Assembly (NCBI GenBank): GCA_003568415.1
Contig: PWXV01000122.1
Span: forward strand, 1 to 37,328
From: Ignavibacteriales bacterium
GTDB taxonomy: Bacteria; Bacteroidota; Ignavibacteria; T3Sed10-11
Direction of reading: 5' to 3'
Length of the DNA stretch: 37,328 bases
Position numbers and translations under genes: made by a program. This document shows, piece after piece, positions 6,262-15,573 of the stretch. The notes below the pieces were generated by a model. That model searched no databases, was not told where the DNA came from, and saw only the letters and a program-made list of their open reading frames with translations. Position 1 is the stretch's first letter; the number at the start of each line of letters is the position of its first letter.

Positions 6262-8834
6262 ATTATTGCTCCGAAAAAGATTGCGTTAAGAAATAATCTG
6301 TTTGTTCCGAACCAAAAGGCTCGGAAATTTGGATTATCTGCAAAAGCAACAATGCGCCCGCTGCCACTCCGCTGTGCCGTGATCGCTACCGTACCAGGTA
6401 ACTCTTCCAACCGCTTATCTGAAATATATCCGCTGAGAAGAGGATTCTCGGTATATGTTGCAACAGTCTCACCCGCGCCTCCCGAAGACCTGTAAAAATT
6501 CTGATGGTTCCGGAACAATGGAGCATATTCGTTGTATCCGAATGCTACCGGATGGGTAACATCAAAATGTGCTTCAAATATTGTTCCGCCTATCCGTTCT
6601 GCTCCAAGGGTAGTTCTGACATCACCGTACGGTATAACCTTCACCGAATTTTCTTCCTCTTCCTCAATGAGCTCCAGATTAATGTACCCGTTTTCTGCAG
6701 CGAGCCGTGTTGCGTTTTTTGTCGTTATTAATACGCCGCCGTTTTGTACCCACTCGTGTATCTTTTCTCGATCTGAGCCGGTTAATGTATTGTAGTTTCC
6801 GTGCACCATTACGATGGTAGTATACCGCTGCAGGTTCGCACGCCCGATCATATCGATATTCAATAACGTTACCGGCATATGCATTCGTTCGTTGAGTAAA
6901 TGCCATGCCTCCCCCACTTCGTACGATGAAGTACCTCGCCCTGCAATAATTGCAACCTCGGGTTTATTCAGAACCCGCATTGCAGGACTGCCGAGATCGG
7001 GACCGTCTATAGTACGGCCGCTGGTTAAGGAATTAATAACGACGTGGTCTTTTTCACTAATACGGTGTACCAAATCGAATAATGCATCATCGCTAATACC
7101 ATTTTGTTTTGCAGGTATAACGATCGAACCTCTTTCAAATTCATGCTCATCACCGTTTACAATAGCTTGGAACGGTCTCATTGCCACCATAGTGCTCACA
7201 TCGTTCTGTTGCAGACGATGGAGCGCTCTCGGTGCGTAATACCGGTTCCATTCAAAAACATACGCATAAGAGGATCTGCCTCCATTGATAGTACCGCCGT
7301 CAAATGTCGCTTCGTATATACGGTCACCAAGTAGATTTGAAGGATTTTGCCGGTACGCTGCATAGGGCAGGTTAAATGCCAGCGGCAATGTCCACGAAGA
7401 TACATCGTAGAATAAAGAATCCGTAAATTCAGTGCGCCGTTCAAGCGCTGCAAATAGTAATCGCGATTCCGGTTGTTCAGTCGGGATTACGATTGAGTTG
7501 CCCGGTTGAAAGGTTATTCCATCAACGGTAAGTTCTCGTACCAATTCATATATTTTAATTCTATGCGATTTCAGGATTCGAATTAATTCCTGGGTAATGG
7601 TACGGTCAGACGATTTATCGATAATAAACGCACGTATACCTTTTTGTCGTGCATACTCCGCTGCACCGGTATAAAACTGACGATGGTTTTGCAGCAATTC
7701 CTTACGCAGATTGTTGCAGGCAGCGAGGGTTGATAGCGAAGTTGTAAATTGATTCAGTATAGTAAAATCAAAGGTCAATGGACCACGTTGTGTCTCGCGC
7801 TTCAATGCCCGCGAAGAAGCTTGTTCAAACAATATGCCGATTGCACCGCTAACCATCGGGTAGGTCGATCCCTTGCCGATATAAAAATCGTCGAATGTTT
7901 CGCGTGTGTAATATAATACACCCCGCTCATCGAGAGCGGTTGCATGAAATTCTCCTACATCTTTTAATAAATTGATACTATTTTCCGGAATATGCGGATT
8001 ATATCTGCTCGGTACACCCGGCTGAAAGAAATATGTTGCATGGCTGCCAAACTCGTGAAAGTCGGTTACCAGTTGGGGACGCCATTCGTTATAAAGTTGT
8101 ATTCTGCCGATGGATTCAGGATGCTGCAGGGGAAACCAATCGCGGTTAAGGTCGAACCAGTAATAATTCGTTCTGCCGCCGGGCCATGGTTCATTGTGTT
8201 CACGGTGCTGAGGATCGGAAGTCGGCACAGCTCCTCGGTTTGTGTTTACCCAGTTCACATGACGGGCGTGACCGTCGGGATTAAGACTGGGAATTAACAG
8301 GATCACCAAATTATTCAGCATATCTTCAATTTGCTCTCCCTCACCTGCCGCCAGGTGATACAACAACAACATTGCTGCCTCAAAACCACTTGCTTCATTA
8401 CCGTGCACACCGTACCCCATCCACACAATGGCGGGCATACCGGCAAGTTCGTTTTCGCTTACCGAACCGGGATCTGTCGATAATGCCTTGTTCATCTGTT
8501 TGATCTCATCGATACGATTATGATTTTGAGGCGATGTAATGATACTATGTATAAGTTTTCTTCCGTCGTAGGTCTCGCCATGCTCATTATATACCACCCG
8601 TTCGCTGACATCGGCAATACGTTGGAAATACTCAACAATCAAATGATGACGTGTATGTTTCTCGCCGATCCTGTAACCGAGCACCTCATCGGGCTTTGGT
8701 ATCGCCTCACTGTATACGGTAACACCTGTGGCTGCCGGATCATCAACCATCGGTATTGTTTGAGCATTACTGGTATCAACGATACTAAATTGAAATAACA
8801 AGGAGACAGCAAATATCCAGAGCAAATACTTCAT
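6258..8834 (-). CDS. Secreted M14-family zinc carboxypeptidase-like protein
   Basis: An 858-residue protein with a signal peptide (about 1-25, ending SNAQ). The M14 zinc site is complete: H144xxE147 in VHGNEASG, and the third ligand H260 in TDFHEFG. The likely catalytic Glu is E337 in LFEQASSR. The substrate-binding arginine region NTNRG...FDLNRDWF is around 198-235. The C-terminal part (about 380-858) is a glutamine-amidotransferase-like fold without an obvious active site, as in long FCB-group members of this family. These enzymes trim peptides outside the cytoplasm and probably serve nutrient scavenging. It is last in an operon with an M50-like membrane protease (31-nt gap) and an APH-fold protein. 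Peptide specificity cannot be predicted. Confidence 0.9.
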   Translation of the reverse strand: MKYLLWIFAVSLLFQFSIVDTSNAQTIPMVDDPAATGVTVYSEAIPKPDEVLGYRIGEKHTRHHLIVEYFQRIADVSERVVYNEHGETYDGRKLIHSIITSPQNHNRIDEIKQMNKALSTDPGSVSENELAGMPAIVWMGYGVHGNEASGFEAAMLLLYHLAAGEGEQIEDMLNNLVILLIPSLNPDGHARHVNWVNTNRGAVPTSDPQHREHNEPWPGGRTNYYWFDLNRDWFPLQHPESIGRIQLYNEWRPQLVTDFHEFGSHATYFFQPGVPSRYNPHIPENSINLLKDVGEFHATALDERGVLYYTRETFDDFYIGKGSTYPMVSGAIGILFEQASSRALKRETQRGPLTFDFTILNQFTTSLSTLAACNNLRKELLQNHRQFYTGAAEYARQKGIRAFIIDKSSDRTITQELIRILKSHRIKIYELVRELTVDGITFQPGNSIVIPTEQPESRLLFAALERRTEFTDSLFYDVSSWTLPLAFNLPYAAYRQNPSNLLGDRIYEATFDGGTINGGRSSYAYVFEWNRYYAPRALHRLQQNDVSTMVAMRPFQAIVNGDEHEFERGSIVIPAKQNGISDDALFDLVHRISEKDHVVINSLTSGRTIDGPDLGSPAMRVLNKPEVAIIAGRGTSSYEVGEAWHLLNERMHMPVTLLNIDMIGRANLQRYTTIVMVHGNYNTLTGSDREKIHEWVQNGGVLITTKNATRLAAENGYINLELIEEEEENSVKVIPYGDVRTTLGAERIGGTIFEAHFDVTHPVAFGYNEYAPLFRNHQNFYRSSGGAGETVATYTENPLLSGYISDKRLEELPGTVAITAQRSGSGRIVAFADNPNFRAFWFGTNRLFLNAIFFGAII

Positions 8835-8865
8835 CTATAATCCCTTATACTTTAGATTCGAATGA

Positions 8866-9372
8866 TTAATTTCTCATTATCAGCGGCATGAACAGAGCCG
8901 CAATAAAAGTAAGTCCCGCCATACCGACAAACACGTATCCCACAATAGCGTCATATTGCAGTAAGCCCAATTTTCCGAGCATATAATGCCAATCGTGAAT
9001 CACTGCAGTCCCACCCAATAATGGTAACGCCCGCTCCTGCGCATCGGCAGCGTATACGCTGATATTAATAAAATTCTGACCAAGCCACACTAAAAAGAGC
9101 TGAACACCAAAGCGATAGCCGTTCCGGAAAAAATACCAGACGATTAACATCGGAAGAATAATTTGCATTAACGTTCCACCGGCAATATAGAGAAATTGTC
9201 CAAAGAACATAAATATGCCATGACCGCCTTCATGCACCAATAAATTAAAATGGTCAATCAACAGATATTTCCCGCGGGTCACAAGGATATAGATACAAAC
9301 AGGGAGTAGTGCAATCGAAGGTACCCATGGTGTAACTTCCTCCCACCATGTGGCAGTCGATCGAGTATACAT
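8866..9372 (-). CDS. M50-like membrane metalloprotease (HEGGH)
   Basis: A 168-residue membrane protein with a zinc-binding HExxH motif, H47-E48-GG-H51, inside the segment NLLVHEGGHGIFMFF. A candidate third ligand is D110 in NISVYAADA. There are about four to five hydrophobic segments. This resembles the short M50/M50B site-2-protease-like proteins, which cleave within or near membranes. The PDZ domain of RseP-type proteases is absent. It sits between the APH-fold gene (27-nt gap) and the secreted M14 peptidase (31-nt gap). The substrate is unknown. The name rests on the HEGGH motif and on topology, so protease activity itself is inferred. Confidence 0.7.
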   Translation of the reverse strand: MYTRSTATWWEEVTPWVPSIALLPVCIYILVTRGKYLLIDHFNLLVHEGGHGIFMFFGQFLYIAGGTLMQIILPMLIVWYFFRNGYRFGVQLFLVWLGQNFINISVYAADAQERALPLLGGTAVIHDWHYMLGKLGLLQYDAIVGYVFVGMAGLTFIAALFMPLIMRN

Positions 9373-9399
9373 AATTATAGTTTCCGCAGATTTCCGATA

Positions 9400-10497
9400 T
9401 TATCTTTTAAGCAGTGGTAACGAGACCGTAACGCCGGTCGTGTTTTTAAAATATTCGATCGCAAAATTTGTCGATTGATATAGATCAACCTTTGCTTCTT
9501 CAAATTCATTTTTAAAAGCATGGTGTTTCTTATCCATACTTTCAGCGGCCGAGGTTGCAAGATCAATACACCATAACATCTCAAAATATTTAATTTTATC
9601 TTCGCTCACCGGACGCTGCTTCCGGTAATTCTGAACGAATTGTCTGGAAAACCGATGACCGACATTTTGACTCAATTTGCGTAACGTTTGTGATACGTCC
9701 GGCACAAAGCATTTGAATGCAGCACTCGTTCTGCCTACATCATAGGCCGGGTCGCCCAGCAAAATTGAGTCCATCGACCAGTTGATCACACCGGTGAAGG
9801 TATTCTCCTGTTTCCGTACATTATTTGGATATAATTGACCATGACATAGCGACGGTTTTATCGTTTCCGGTGGGCCGTGTGAAATAAGCCAAATAACACC
9901 GGGCTCAAGTTCGGTGAGTTTGGCGCTCTGTACACGTTTATAAAGCTGGTATAATCGGCCGTTTAACGAAAGAAGTTCGACCGGAAACTTTAATTGTTTT
10001 AATTTTTCGTGAAGTTTATCAACCTTAAGCATGTGAAGACGTTTCATAACTGCAGCCATATCACGTGCAATTGAACCTACACCGGAAACGAGAAACCTGG
10101 CCGCCTGCATATATGGCTTTTGAGTGAGAGAATTGATATCAAAAAGTGCATCCCCCAAACATTCATCCATAATTATAAATGGTGCGTTCAGATAGGAATG
10201 AGAGCTTTCAACAAGACGGACATTCGGAACGGGAAATTTCTGTTCATAAATTGAATTGAGTAAAATAGACTCGAATTGTGGTCTCACCGGTAACTCATCC
10301 TCGGTGTATAAACGCATAACCAATGGTCGCGCATATTCTTTTGGTGCGTTCTTGAGGCGAAACCGATATGTTCTGAGCCTTCTCCCCTCCCGGTATAAAA
10401 CCGGAGGTTGACTGTACTCGATTTCCTGACCAGATAACGATTTGCGAATGTATGTCAGAAGTCTTTCTTCAATTTCCGCTTGTGTAAGTTGCTGCAT
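9400..10497 (-). CDS. Aminoglycoside-phosphotransferase-fold protein, probable pseudokinase
   Basis: A 365-residue APH/choline-kinase-fold protein. The Brenner motif reads CHGQLYPNNV. H219 and N226 are kept, but the catalytic Asp (HGD in active enzymes) is Gln221. The metal-binding Asp of the following DxD-like motif is also changed: GVINWSMD has Asn239 where active proteins have Asp (I/V-D-W). D249 and D253 of GDPAYDVG remain. I checked both changes in the DNA (CAA and AAC), and the reading frame is intact across the gene. Loss of both key acids makes normal phosphotransfer unlikely. It may bind nucleotide or a small molecule, or act as a scaffold. It is first in an operon with an M50-like protease and an M14 peptidase, and is divergent from egtD. 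Confidence 0.85.
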   Translation of the reverse strand: MQQLTQAEIEERLLTYIRKSLSGQEIEYSQPPVLYREGRRLRTYRFRLKNAPKEYARPLVMRLYTEDELPVRPQFESILLNSIYEQKFPVPNVRLVESSHSYLNAPFIIMDECLGDALFDINSLTQKPYMQAARFLVSGVGSIARDMAAVMKRLHMLKVDKLHEKLKQLKFPVELLSLNGRLYQLYKRVQSAKLTELEPGVIWLISHGPPETIKPSLCHGQLYPNNVRKQENTFTGVINWSMDSILLGDPAYDVGRTSAAFKCFVPDVSQTLRKLSQNVGHRFSRQFVQNYRKQRPVSEDKIKYFEMLWCIDLATSAAESMDKKHHAFKNEFEEAKVDLYQSTNFAIEYFKNTTGVTVSLPLLKR

Positions 10498-10700
10498 AGA
10501 ACCCTATCAGATAAAAAAGTTCAATAACCGTATATTGTACATAATCTACAGGTCAATAGCAATATATTGAAAATTTTATAAAATTTCATTTGTAAATTGA
10601 ACTTTCCTTGAATAATTACCGTTTGTTTGATTAATATTAGAGTTACTATACCGTCTCAGATAAAACTAACTATTTTCAGAAATACGATTATTAAATCACT

Positions 10701-11687
10701 ATGGAAAAACAAACAGCACAACCCCTAAATTTTTACAACAATGAACCCGAGCGTGAAGAATTCATGACTGCCGTCATTGCCGGACTCCGGCAATCCGGGA
10801 AAGAACTACCCTGCAAATATTTATACGACGAGCGCGGTTCACTACTGTTTGATAAAATATGTGAACTTGATGAATACTATCCGACCCGAACCGAACTGAA
10901 TATTATGCAACAATATGTTTATGAAATCGCCGGAAGAATCGGACGTGGAGTTCAACTTATCGAATACGGAAGCGGGAGCAGTTTGAAAACCCGTGTGCTC
11001 CTGGATAATCTGTCAGATCTTGCAGGGTACATTCCAATTGATATTTCAAAGGAACATCTGCTCAATGCTGCCAGAAAGCTCGAAAAAATCTATCCGGACC
11101 TGAAAGTACAGCCGGTCTGTGCGGATTACACAAAAGACTTCACACTGCCGGATGATATTCATCCGACCGCACCGCGTGCAGTATATTTCCCCGGTTCCAC
11201 CATCGGTAATTTTAACCCTGAAGATGCACTTGATTTTTTAAAATCCATCAACAGGGTTATCGATAATAATGGTGTATTGTTCCTTGGTGTGGATTTGAAA
11301 AAGGATCCTGTTATTCTTCACAGAGCATATAATGATCGTGATGGTATAACGGCAGCATTTAATTGTAACATTCTTACCCGAATGAATCGTGAACTCGGGG
11401 CAAATTTCAATACCGATCAATTTCAGCACTATGCTTTTTTCAATCCATTACAGGGCAGAATTGAGATGCATATCATTAGTCTTGAAAATCAATCCGTTCG
11501 TCTAAACGGTACAACAATACATTTTGCCAAGGGTGAAAGCATCCATACTGAAAATTCTTACAAATACACGCTAAAGGAGTTTGCCGGTCTCGCCGAAAAG
11601 GCCGGCTTCACAGTAGACCGGGTCTGGACAGATGATGATACGCTTTTCAGTGTACAGTTATTGCGGCCTGATGGTTATAGATCATAA
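10701..11687 (+). CDS. egtD: L-histidine N-alpha-methyltransferase EgtD
   Basis: A 328-residue protein matching EgtD along its length (the family is about 320 residues). Visible features are the N-terminal CKYLYDERGSLLFDKICEL...YYPTRTE, the SAM-binding EYGSGSSLKTR at about 98-108, the IDIS loop, PGSTIGNF, and the C-terminal ENSYKYT. EgtD trimethylates histidine with three SAM to make hercynine, the first step to ergothioneine; the related DUF2260 proteins are named for it. No egtB (sulfoxide synthase) or egtE is present nearby, so either those genes lie elsewhere or hercynine is the end product. The gene is alone on the plus strand with a 203-bp divergent region upstream. No Shine-Dalgarno is obvious before the ATG. 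Confidence 0.93.
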   Translation: MEKQTAQPLNFYNNEPEREEFMTAVIAGLRQSGKELPCKYLYDERGSLLFDKICELDEYYPTRTELNIMQQYVYEIAGRIGRGVQLIEYGSGSSLKTRVLLDNLSDLAGYIPIDISKEHLLNAARKLEKIYPDLKVQPVCADYTKDFTLPDDIHPTAPRAVYFPGSTIGNFNPEDALDFLKSINRVIDNNGVLFLGVDLKKDPVILHRAYNDRDGITAAFNCNILTRMNRELGANFNTDQFQHYAFFNPLQGRIEMHIISLENQSVRLNGTTIHFAKGESIHTENSYKYTLKEFAGLAEKAGFTVDRVWTDDDTLFSVQLLRPDGYRS

Positions 11688-11781
11688 ATAATTGTTCTCA
11701 CTGAAAAATTAGTATTCAGCATACCCCGACTCGTCTGGGGAAGTCTGACTTATTTAATGACAACTATATTGGGTGGTGATA

Positions 11782-12084
11782 TTAAATCTCGTAATCCACA
11801 ACGACACGCTTTTCGATGACTGTTTTTATAAATTCAACAACTTTAACGTGCTCCGCATCCTGCGAATATGCTTCAAGATCTTTCCTGGTATTAAACGATG
11901 AATAAAGCGCTATATCGAATGCGGCCGGCCCTTCCTTAAAGTTTTGCCCCGCCTCCAGATCAACGATCTGTGGTATTTTGTTTTTAAGATCGTACAGCTT
12001 TTGTAACATTTCTGCTGCGTTCTGTTCTTTATCGTTTCCGTTTGCTGTTTGCTTCAACTTCCACAGCACAATGTGTTTAACCAT
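11782..12084 (-). CDS. Dabb-family (stress-responsive alpha/beta barrel) protein
   Basis: A 100-residue single-domain protein beginning MVKHIVLWKLK. It continues with the family pattern of two helices and the strand FDIALYSSF...DLEAYSQDAEHVKV. Dabb proteins form dimeric ferredoxin-like barrels; most have no known reaction, although some act on polyketides or quinones. A good AAAGGAGA lies before the ATG. It overlaps the 3' end of the NTPase gene by 8 nt (12077-12084), so the two are probably expressed together. No catalytic residue can be named from the sequence. Confidence 0.85.
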   Translation of the reverse strand: MVKHIVLWKLKQTANGNDKEQNAAEMLQKLYDLKNKIPQIVDLEAGQNFKEGPAAFDIALYSSFNTRKDLEAYSQDAEHVKVVEFIKTVIEKRVVVDYEI

Positions 12085-12598
12085 ACCGGTTCTCCTTTAG
12101 ATAATTCGCTAATTTAGAATAAACCGTATTGCGGTTCCCATGGTCTATTGTGAATATCTGCACATCCTTGCGTTGTTTTACCTCATCTATAAACGTATCG
12201 GTCGCTTTAAGTGCAATGGTGGCAATGAACAGGTTATCTGCTTCAAGATACAATCTTACAAGTTTTCTGAAACCATCTGAGAACAATTCCATCTTCCCGA
12301 TCTCATCGATATAGAGGACATCCTGATTCGAGAAGGTAAAAAACCGGTCAATTACGACCTCAAATCCCCGTACATCAACTTTATATTTTGAAACACGATA
12401 GGGTGAATCAATATCGATACCGGCAAGCAATTTCCGCTCACCGTCAGAGGTTATAATTTCGAAGCCGGTTCGTCGTCCCGATTTTCGTATTTCCCGTGTG
12501 ACAAACCCCTTTTTATCGGGTATCGGGTTCACTAATTTCTCAATGAGTGTTGTTTTCCCCGAACCCGGAGAACCGGTTACAAGAATATTGTTTGACAT
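12077..12598 (-). CDS. THEP1-type nucleoside-triphosphatase
   Basis: A 173-residue P-loop NTPase. Walker A GSPGSGKTT is at residues 9-17 and the Walker B / family signature DEIGKME at 98-104, the hallmark of the THEP1/NTPase_1 family (DEIGxME). Members hydrolyse NTPs in vitro and occur in archaea, bacteria and eukaryotes; the cellular role is unclear. The length is normal for the family. The 3' end overlaps the Dabb gene by 8 nt. Upstream is a 168-bp gap containing a palindromic repeat that separates it from sppA. The ribosome binding site is weak. Confidence 0.9.
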   Translation of the reverse strand: MSNNILVTGSPGSGKTTLIEKLVNPIPDKKGFVTREIRKSGRRTGFEIITSDGERKLLAGIDIDSPYRVSKYKVDVRGFEVVIDRFFTFSNQDVLYIDEIGKMELFSDGFRKLVRLYLEADNLFIATIALKATDTFIDEVKQRKDVQIFTIDHGNRNTVYSKLANYLKENRYG

Positions 12599-12643
12599 CG
12601 CAGGTTACCTGAAAAATCGTGATCGCAACTGACACGTAAAAAT

Positions 12644-12735
12644 TCCAACGCGGCAAAGTACCGCCAAAAACCACAGGAAAACGCACCTCATCAAACACTA
12701 CAACTCCGATGGTTATCGGTGCCGCCGCGTTTGGA
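12644..12735. repeat. Palindromic repeat with CCAACGCGGC ends
   Basis: The left end TCCAACGCGGCA (12644-12655) and the reverse complement of the right end (12720-12735, TCCAAACGCGGCGGCA) match over 11 of 12 bases with one extra A. The ends are about 64 bp apart and the interior is unlike the flanks. The same AACGCGGCA block followed by AGAGCTGCAACC occurs at 2081-2102. It lies in the gap between sppA and the THEP1 gene. No T-run follows either arm, so a simple terminator is not favoured. It is a candidate dispersed repeat. Confidence 0.45.
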
Positions 12736-12766
12736 TACTCATGCTAATTTACTTTTTGGGTAAATT

Positions 12767-14554
12767 TTAATACTTCAAGTCTATCTCGGGCATACGTATA
12801 GTATTGTTTTCCGGATATAATCCGGATTGTTTTGCAATTGAAAAAATTGGTTGTAATTTTTCCATTGTTCGTACATATGCTGCTACAGCGGCCGGCTGGC
12901 TGCTTTCCGGCTCACCATTCATAAGCATTTCGAATAACGACCTTCGCGGTGGATATAACCGTATACGGACATCTTTATCCGGATCGATATCAGCCGCTTC
13001 TTTTGCTAATTCGATAGCAGTATTGAATCCACCAAGTGCATCGATCAGACCAAGCTCAAGTGCATCTTCCCCTGTCCATATTCTTCCCTTTGCAATTTCG
13101 TGGATCTGTTCCTGAGTCATGCCTCTTCCGTCAGCGGCTTTTTGAGTAAAGTCATCATACACACGATCAAGCCAGGTATTGATTCGTTCCCATTGATCTG
13201 GTGTAAACTCATGATTCGGTGAATACATTGTGGCACTTTCACCGGTTTTGACCACATCCCAGCTAATACCTAAGCGTTCGTACAGATCCTTCATGACAAA
13301 CTTGCCGCCCAGCACACCGATGGATCCTGTAATCGTGGCCGGCTGTGCCACAATTTTCTCTGCAGGCATAGCTACAAAATATCCACCCGATCCGGCAACA
13401 CTACTCATTGTTGCAATCACGGGTATTCCCTTATCCTGCGCCCGTACAACCTCGCGCCAGATAGCATCGGATGCTACGTACGAACCACCGGGACTATCGA
13501 TACGAAAAATGATCGCCTTTGTATTCTCGTTATCGACAGCATCCCGAAAAGCTCGTGTCACCGTTTCTGCACCCATTGAGGTACTAAAGAATACCGGATC
13601 GAAACCGCTATTGCCGCGAACCACCGCACCTGCGCCATAAATCAATGCAATTGTATCACCGCGCCGGTGAGGACGACCGGCACGTTCAAGATATTTTTCC
13701 AGATACAAAAATTGCGGATCGCCGCCAACCTGTTCACGAAGCCGGTCATATACTTCATCACGATATGCCAGACCGTCGACTAATTCATTCTCCAACGCTT
13801 CACTTGCGATGTACGGTCCGTGATCGATCAAGTTTCTTACCTGTTCCTCGCTCATACCCCGGAACTCTGCAATCCCCCGCACAATCTGCCCGTAAATCGA
13901 GTTCACTATTTGTTCCATCGCTTCCCGGTGAGCATCGGTAAAGTCCTCCTCGGTAAACAGATTAAGAGCATTTTTATATTCATACCGGTGATCCATTTGT
14001 GGTTGAATATTTATCTTCTCCAGCATATTTTTAATAAAGGGATTTTCGGACGCCATACCGATTAAACCGAGATCACCGGAGGGTTGCAGGTAAACACTGT
14101 CAAAAGCCGTTGATAGATAATAGTGACCGATCCCGGGTCCGACTTCACCAAATGTTTCGGAAAAGGCAATCGCAGGTTTACCCGACTCGCGGAAGGAGAT
14201 AACCGCATCACGTATTTCCTGAATATGGCCAAGAGCTATTCCCCCGGTGCCGAGCCGGGCAACAACCCCCAATATCTTATCATCGTTTTTAGCTTTCTCG
14301 AGAGCATCTACTATATCCCGAACAACCGGTACATCCCCCATTACTGCAGATGCAACCGGATCCGGAGGTACATATTCTACCATACCCCGTTCAAGATTGA
14401 TCTCAAGTATTGTTTCAGACGGTACTCTGTCTTTGGTAACAAATGAATACAACAAAATTAAACACGCAACAATCGTGACCACAATCGCGAGCGATCCGAT
14501 AATTGCAAGCAGGGTTACAACAAGTCTTTTAAATCCACCTTTTTGTGAAGTCAT
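12767..14554 (-). CDS. sppA: Signal peptide peptidase SppA (67-kDa type)
   Basis: A 595-residue S49-family protease of the long tandem-domain type. A single N-terminal membrane anchor spans about residues 10-38. The general base Lys is K194 (HRYEYKNALNLF) in the N-terminal half, and the nucleophile is Ser389 (SSVAGSGGYF) in the C-terminal half, matching the split Lys/Ser dyad of E. coli SppA. The enzyme degrades remnant signal peptides in the membrane and faces the periplasm. The ATG has a clear GGAGG 6 nt upstream. It follows the EamA transporter gene by 12 nt, so the two are likely one operon. The family is certain; the detailed substrates are not. Confidence 0.95.
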   Translation of the reverse strand: MTSQKGGFKRLVVTLLAIIGSLAIVVTIVACLILLYSFVTKDRVPSETILEINLERGMVEYVPPDPVASAVMGDVPVVRDIVDALEKAKNDDKILGVVARLGTGGIALGHIQEIRDAVISFRESGKPAIAFSETFGEVGPGIGHYYLSTAFDSVYLQPSGDLGLIGMASENPFIKNMLEKINIQPQMDHRYEYKNALNLFTEEDFTDAHREAMEQIVNSIYGQIVRGIAEFRGMSEEQVRNLIDHGPYIASEALENELVDGLAYRDEVYDRLREQVGGDPQFLYLEKYLERAGRPHRRGDTIALIYGAGAVVRGNSGFDPVFFSTSMGAETVTRAFRDAVDNENTKAIIFRIDSPGGSYVASDAIWREVVRAQDKGIPVIATMSSVAGSGGYFVAMPAEKIVAQPATITGSIGVLGGKFVMKDLYERLGISWDVVKTGESATMYSPNHEFTPDQWERINTWLDRVYDDFTQKAADGRGMTQEQIHEIAKGRIWTGEDALELGLIDALGGFNTAIELAKEAADIDPDKDVRIRLYPPRRSLFEMLMNGEPESSQPAAVAAYVRTMEKLQPIFSIAKQSGLYPENNTIRMPEIDLKY

Positions 14555-14566
14555 ACCATACCTCCA

Positions 14567-15430
14567 TTACGATAATGAAATTAATATAACGCCGGCTATC
14601 ATTATGAACACTCCGGCCAGTCGTTCTTTTATTTTTTCTTCTTTGAATAGTACGTGTCCCCAAACTACACTTAAAGCAGTGCTTAACCGTTTAATAGAAA
14701 TTACGTACGCCACCAGTGTCATACTGATGGCGGTCATTTGAGCAAGTAACGTAAGTGCACCGAATAAACCAATCGGAAATAATACTTGCAGATTATTCGG
14801 TATTTCCTTGATATGTTCTCTTGATTTTACAATCATCAAAACTGTCATACAGAGGCCAAGTGATAATACAATTGAAATCGACCAAAATGCCGGCGAAGAG
14901 TTCATAACCCCGACCTTATCGACATTCGCAGTGATACTCCATAAGAATGCGGTAACCGCCATATACCGCGGACCTCTTTGAGAAAATAACGAAAGAACGG
15001 GGCCAAAATATCCCTGTCTGGTTGTTTTTATATTTAAAACATAAGCACCGATTACAATAAGCAAAATACCCGGATAGCCCAATGGCGACGGATACTCACC
15101 TAATATTACCGGCGATGTGATGAGAAGGAACAAGGGGGTAAAATTCACAATCGGAACGGTAATTGAAAGATCTGATACCTTAATTGCTTTTATATAAAAA
15201 GTAATCGCTATGAAATTTAAGACTGTGCTGGCAGCAAGAGCGATCCAGAATTTATCACCGGTATACGGAATTTCAATTACAAAAAGCAGAGGAAGAAGAA
15301 ATGGTAATTGAAATAGTATCAACGAAGCTGCAACCACATACTCATCGAACCGTTGCAACCCGCGTTTGCTTGCCACATCTTTTAAAGATTCAAAAAGCGC
15401 TGTACAAAAAGCAAAAAATAACCAGATCAT
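14567..15430 (-). CDS. EamA/DMT-family transporter
   Basis: A 287-residue protein with about ten hydrophobic segments arranged as two EamA repeats. The second half contains the VVWGHVLFKEEKIKERLAGVFIMIAGVIL pattern typical of the drug/metabolite transporter superfamily. Such carriers export amino acids, nucleosides or other metabolites across the inner membrane; the substrate cannot be read from sequence. The gene is divergent from the M28 peptidase gene (143-bp gap) and 12 nt upstream of sppA, so it probably leads that two-gene operon. No Shine-Dalgarno is obvious. Confidence 0.88.
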   Translation of the reverse strand: MIWLFFAFCTALFESLKDVASKRGLQRFDEYVVAASLILFQLPFLLPLLFVIEIPYTGDKFWIALAASTVLNFIAITFYIKAIKVSDLSITVPIVNFTPLFLLITSPVILGEYPSPLGYPGILLIVIGAYVLNIKTTRQGYFGPVLSLFSQRGPRYMAVTAFLWSITANVDKVGVMNSSPAFWSISIVLSLGLCMTVLMIVKSREHIKEIPNNLQVLFPIGLFGALTLLAQMTAISMTLVAYVISIKRLSTALSVVWGHVLFKEEKIKERLAGVFIMIAGVILISLS

Positions 15431-15573
15431 AGAAGTACTTACGACGCAGTATTGAACCTTCTCATTATAGGATATTCCCCAAATAGAAGCAAATATTTGA
15501 GATTTACGCCGAATATTACTATCATTTTTAATCTAAATCAATAATGTAGTATACGGTACGAAAGGTCAAAAAG

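Noticed and set aside
6504-8798. Multiple open frames antisense or out of frame within the M14 peptidase gene
   Set aside because: The M14 frame has a full zinc site and signal peptide; the others have biased, low-meaning composition.
11710-11750. CCCC/GGGG mini-hairpin after egtD as a terminator
   Set aside because: The stem is only four to five pairs with no T-run; too weak to annotate.
12804-14741. Long plus-strand open frames across sppA and the EamA gene (up to 164 codons)
   Set aside because: They are shadows of strong minus-strand genes and show no family motif.
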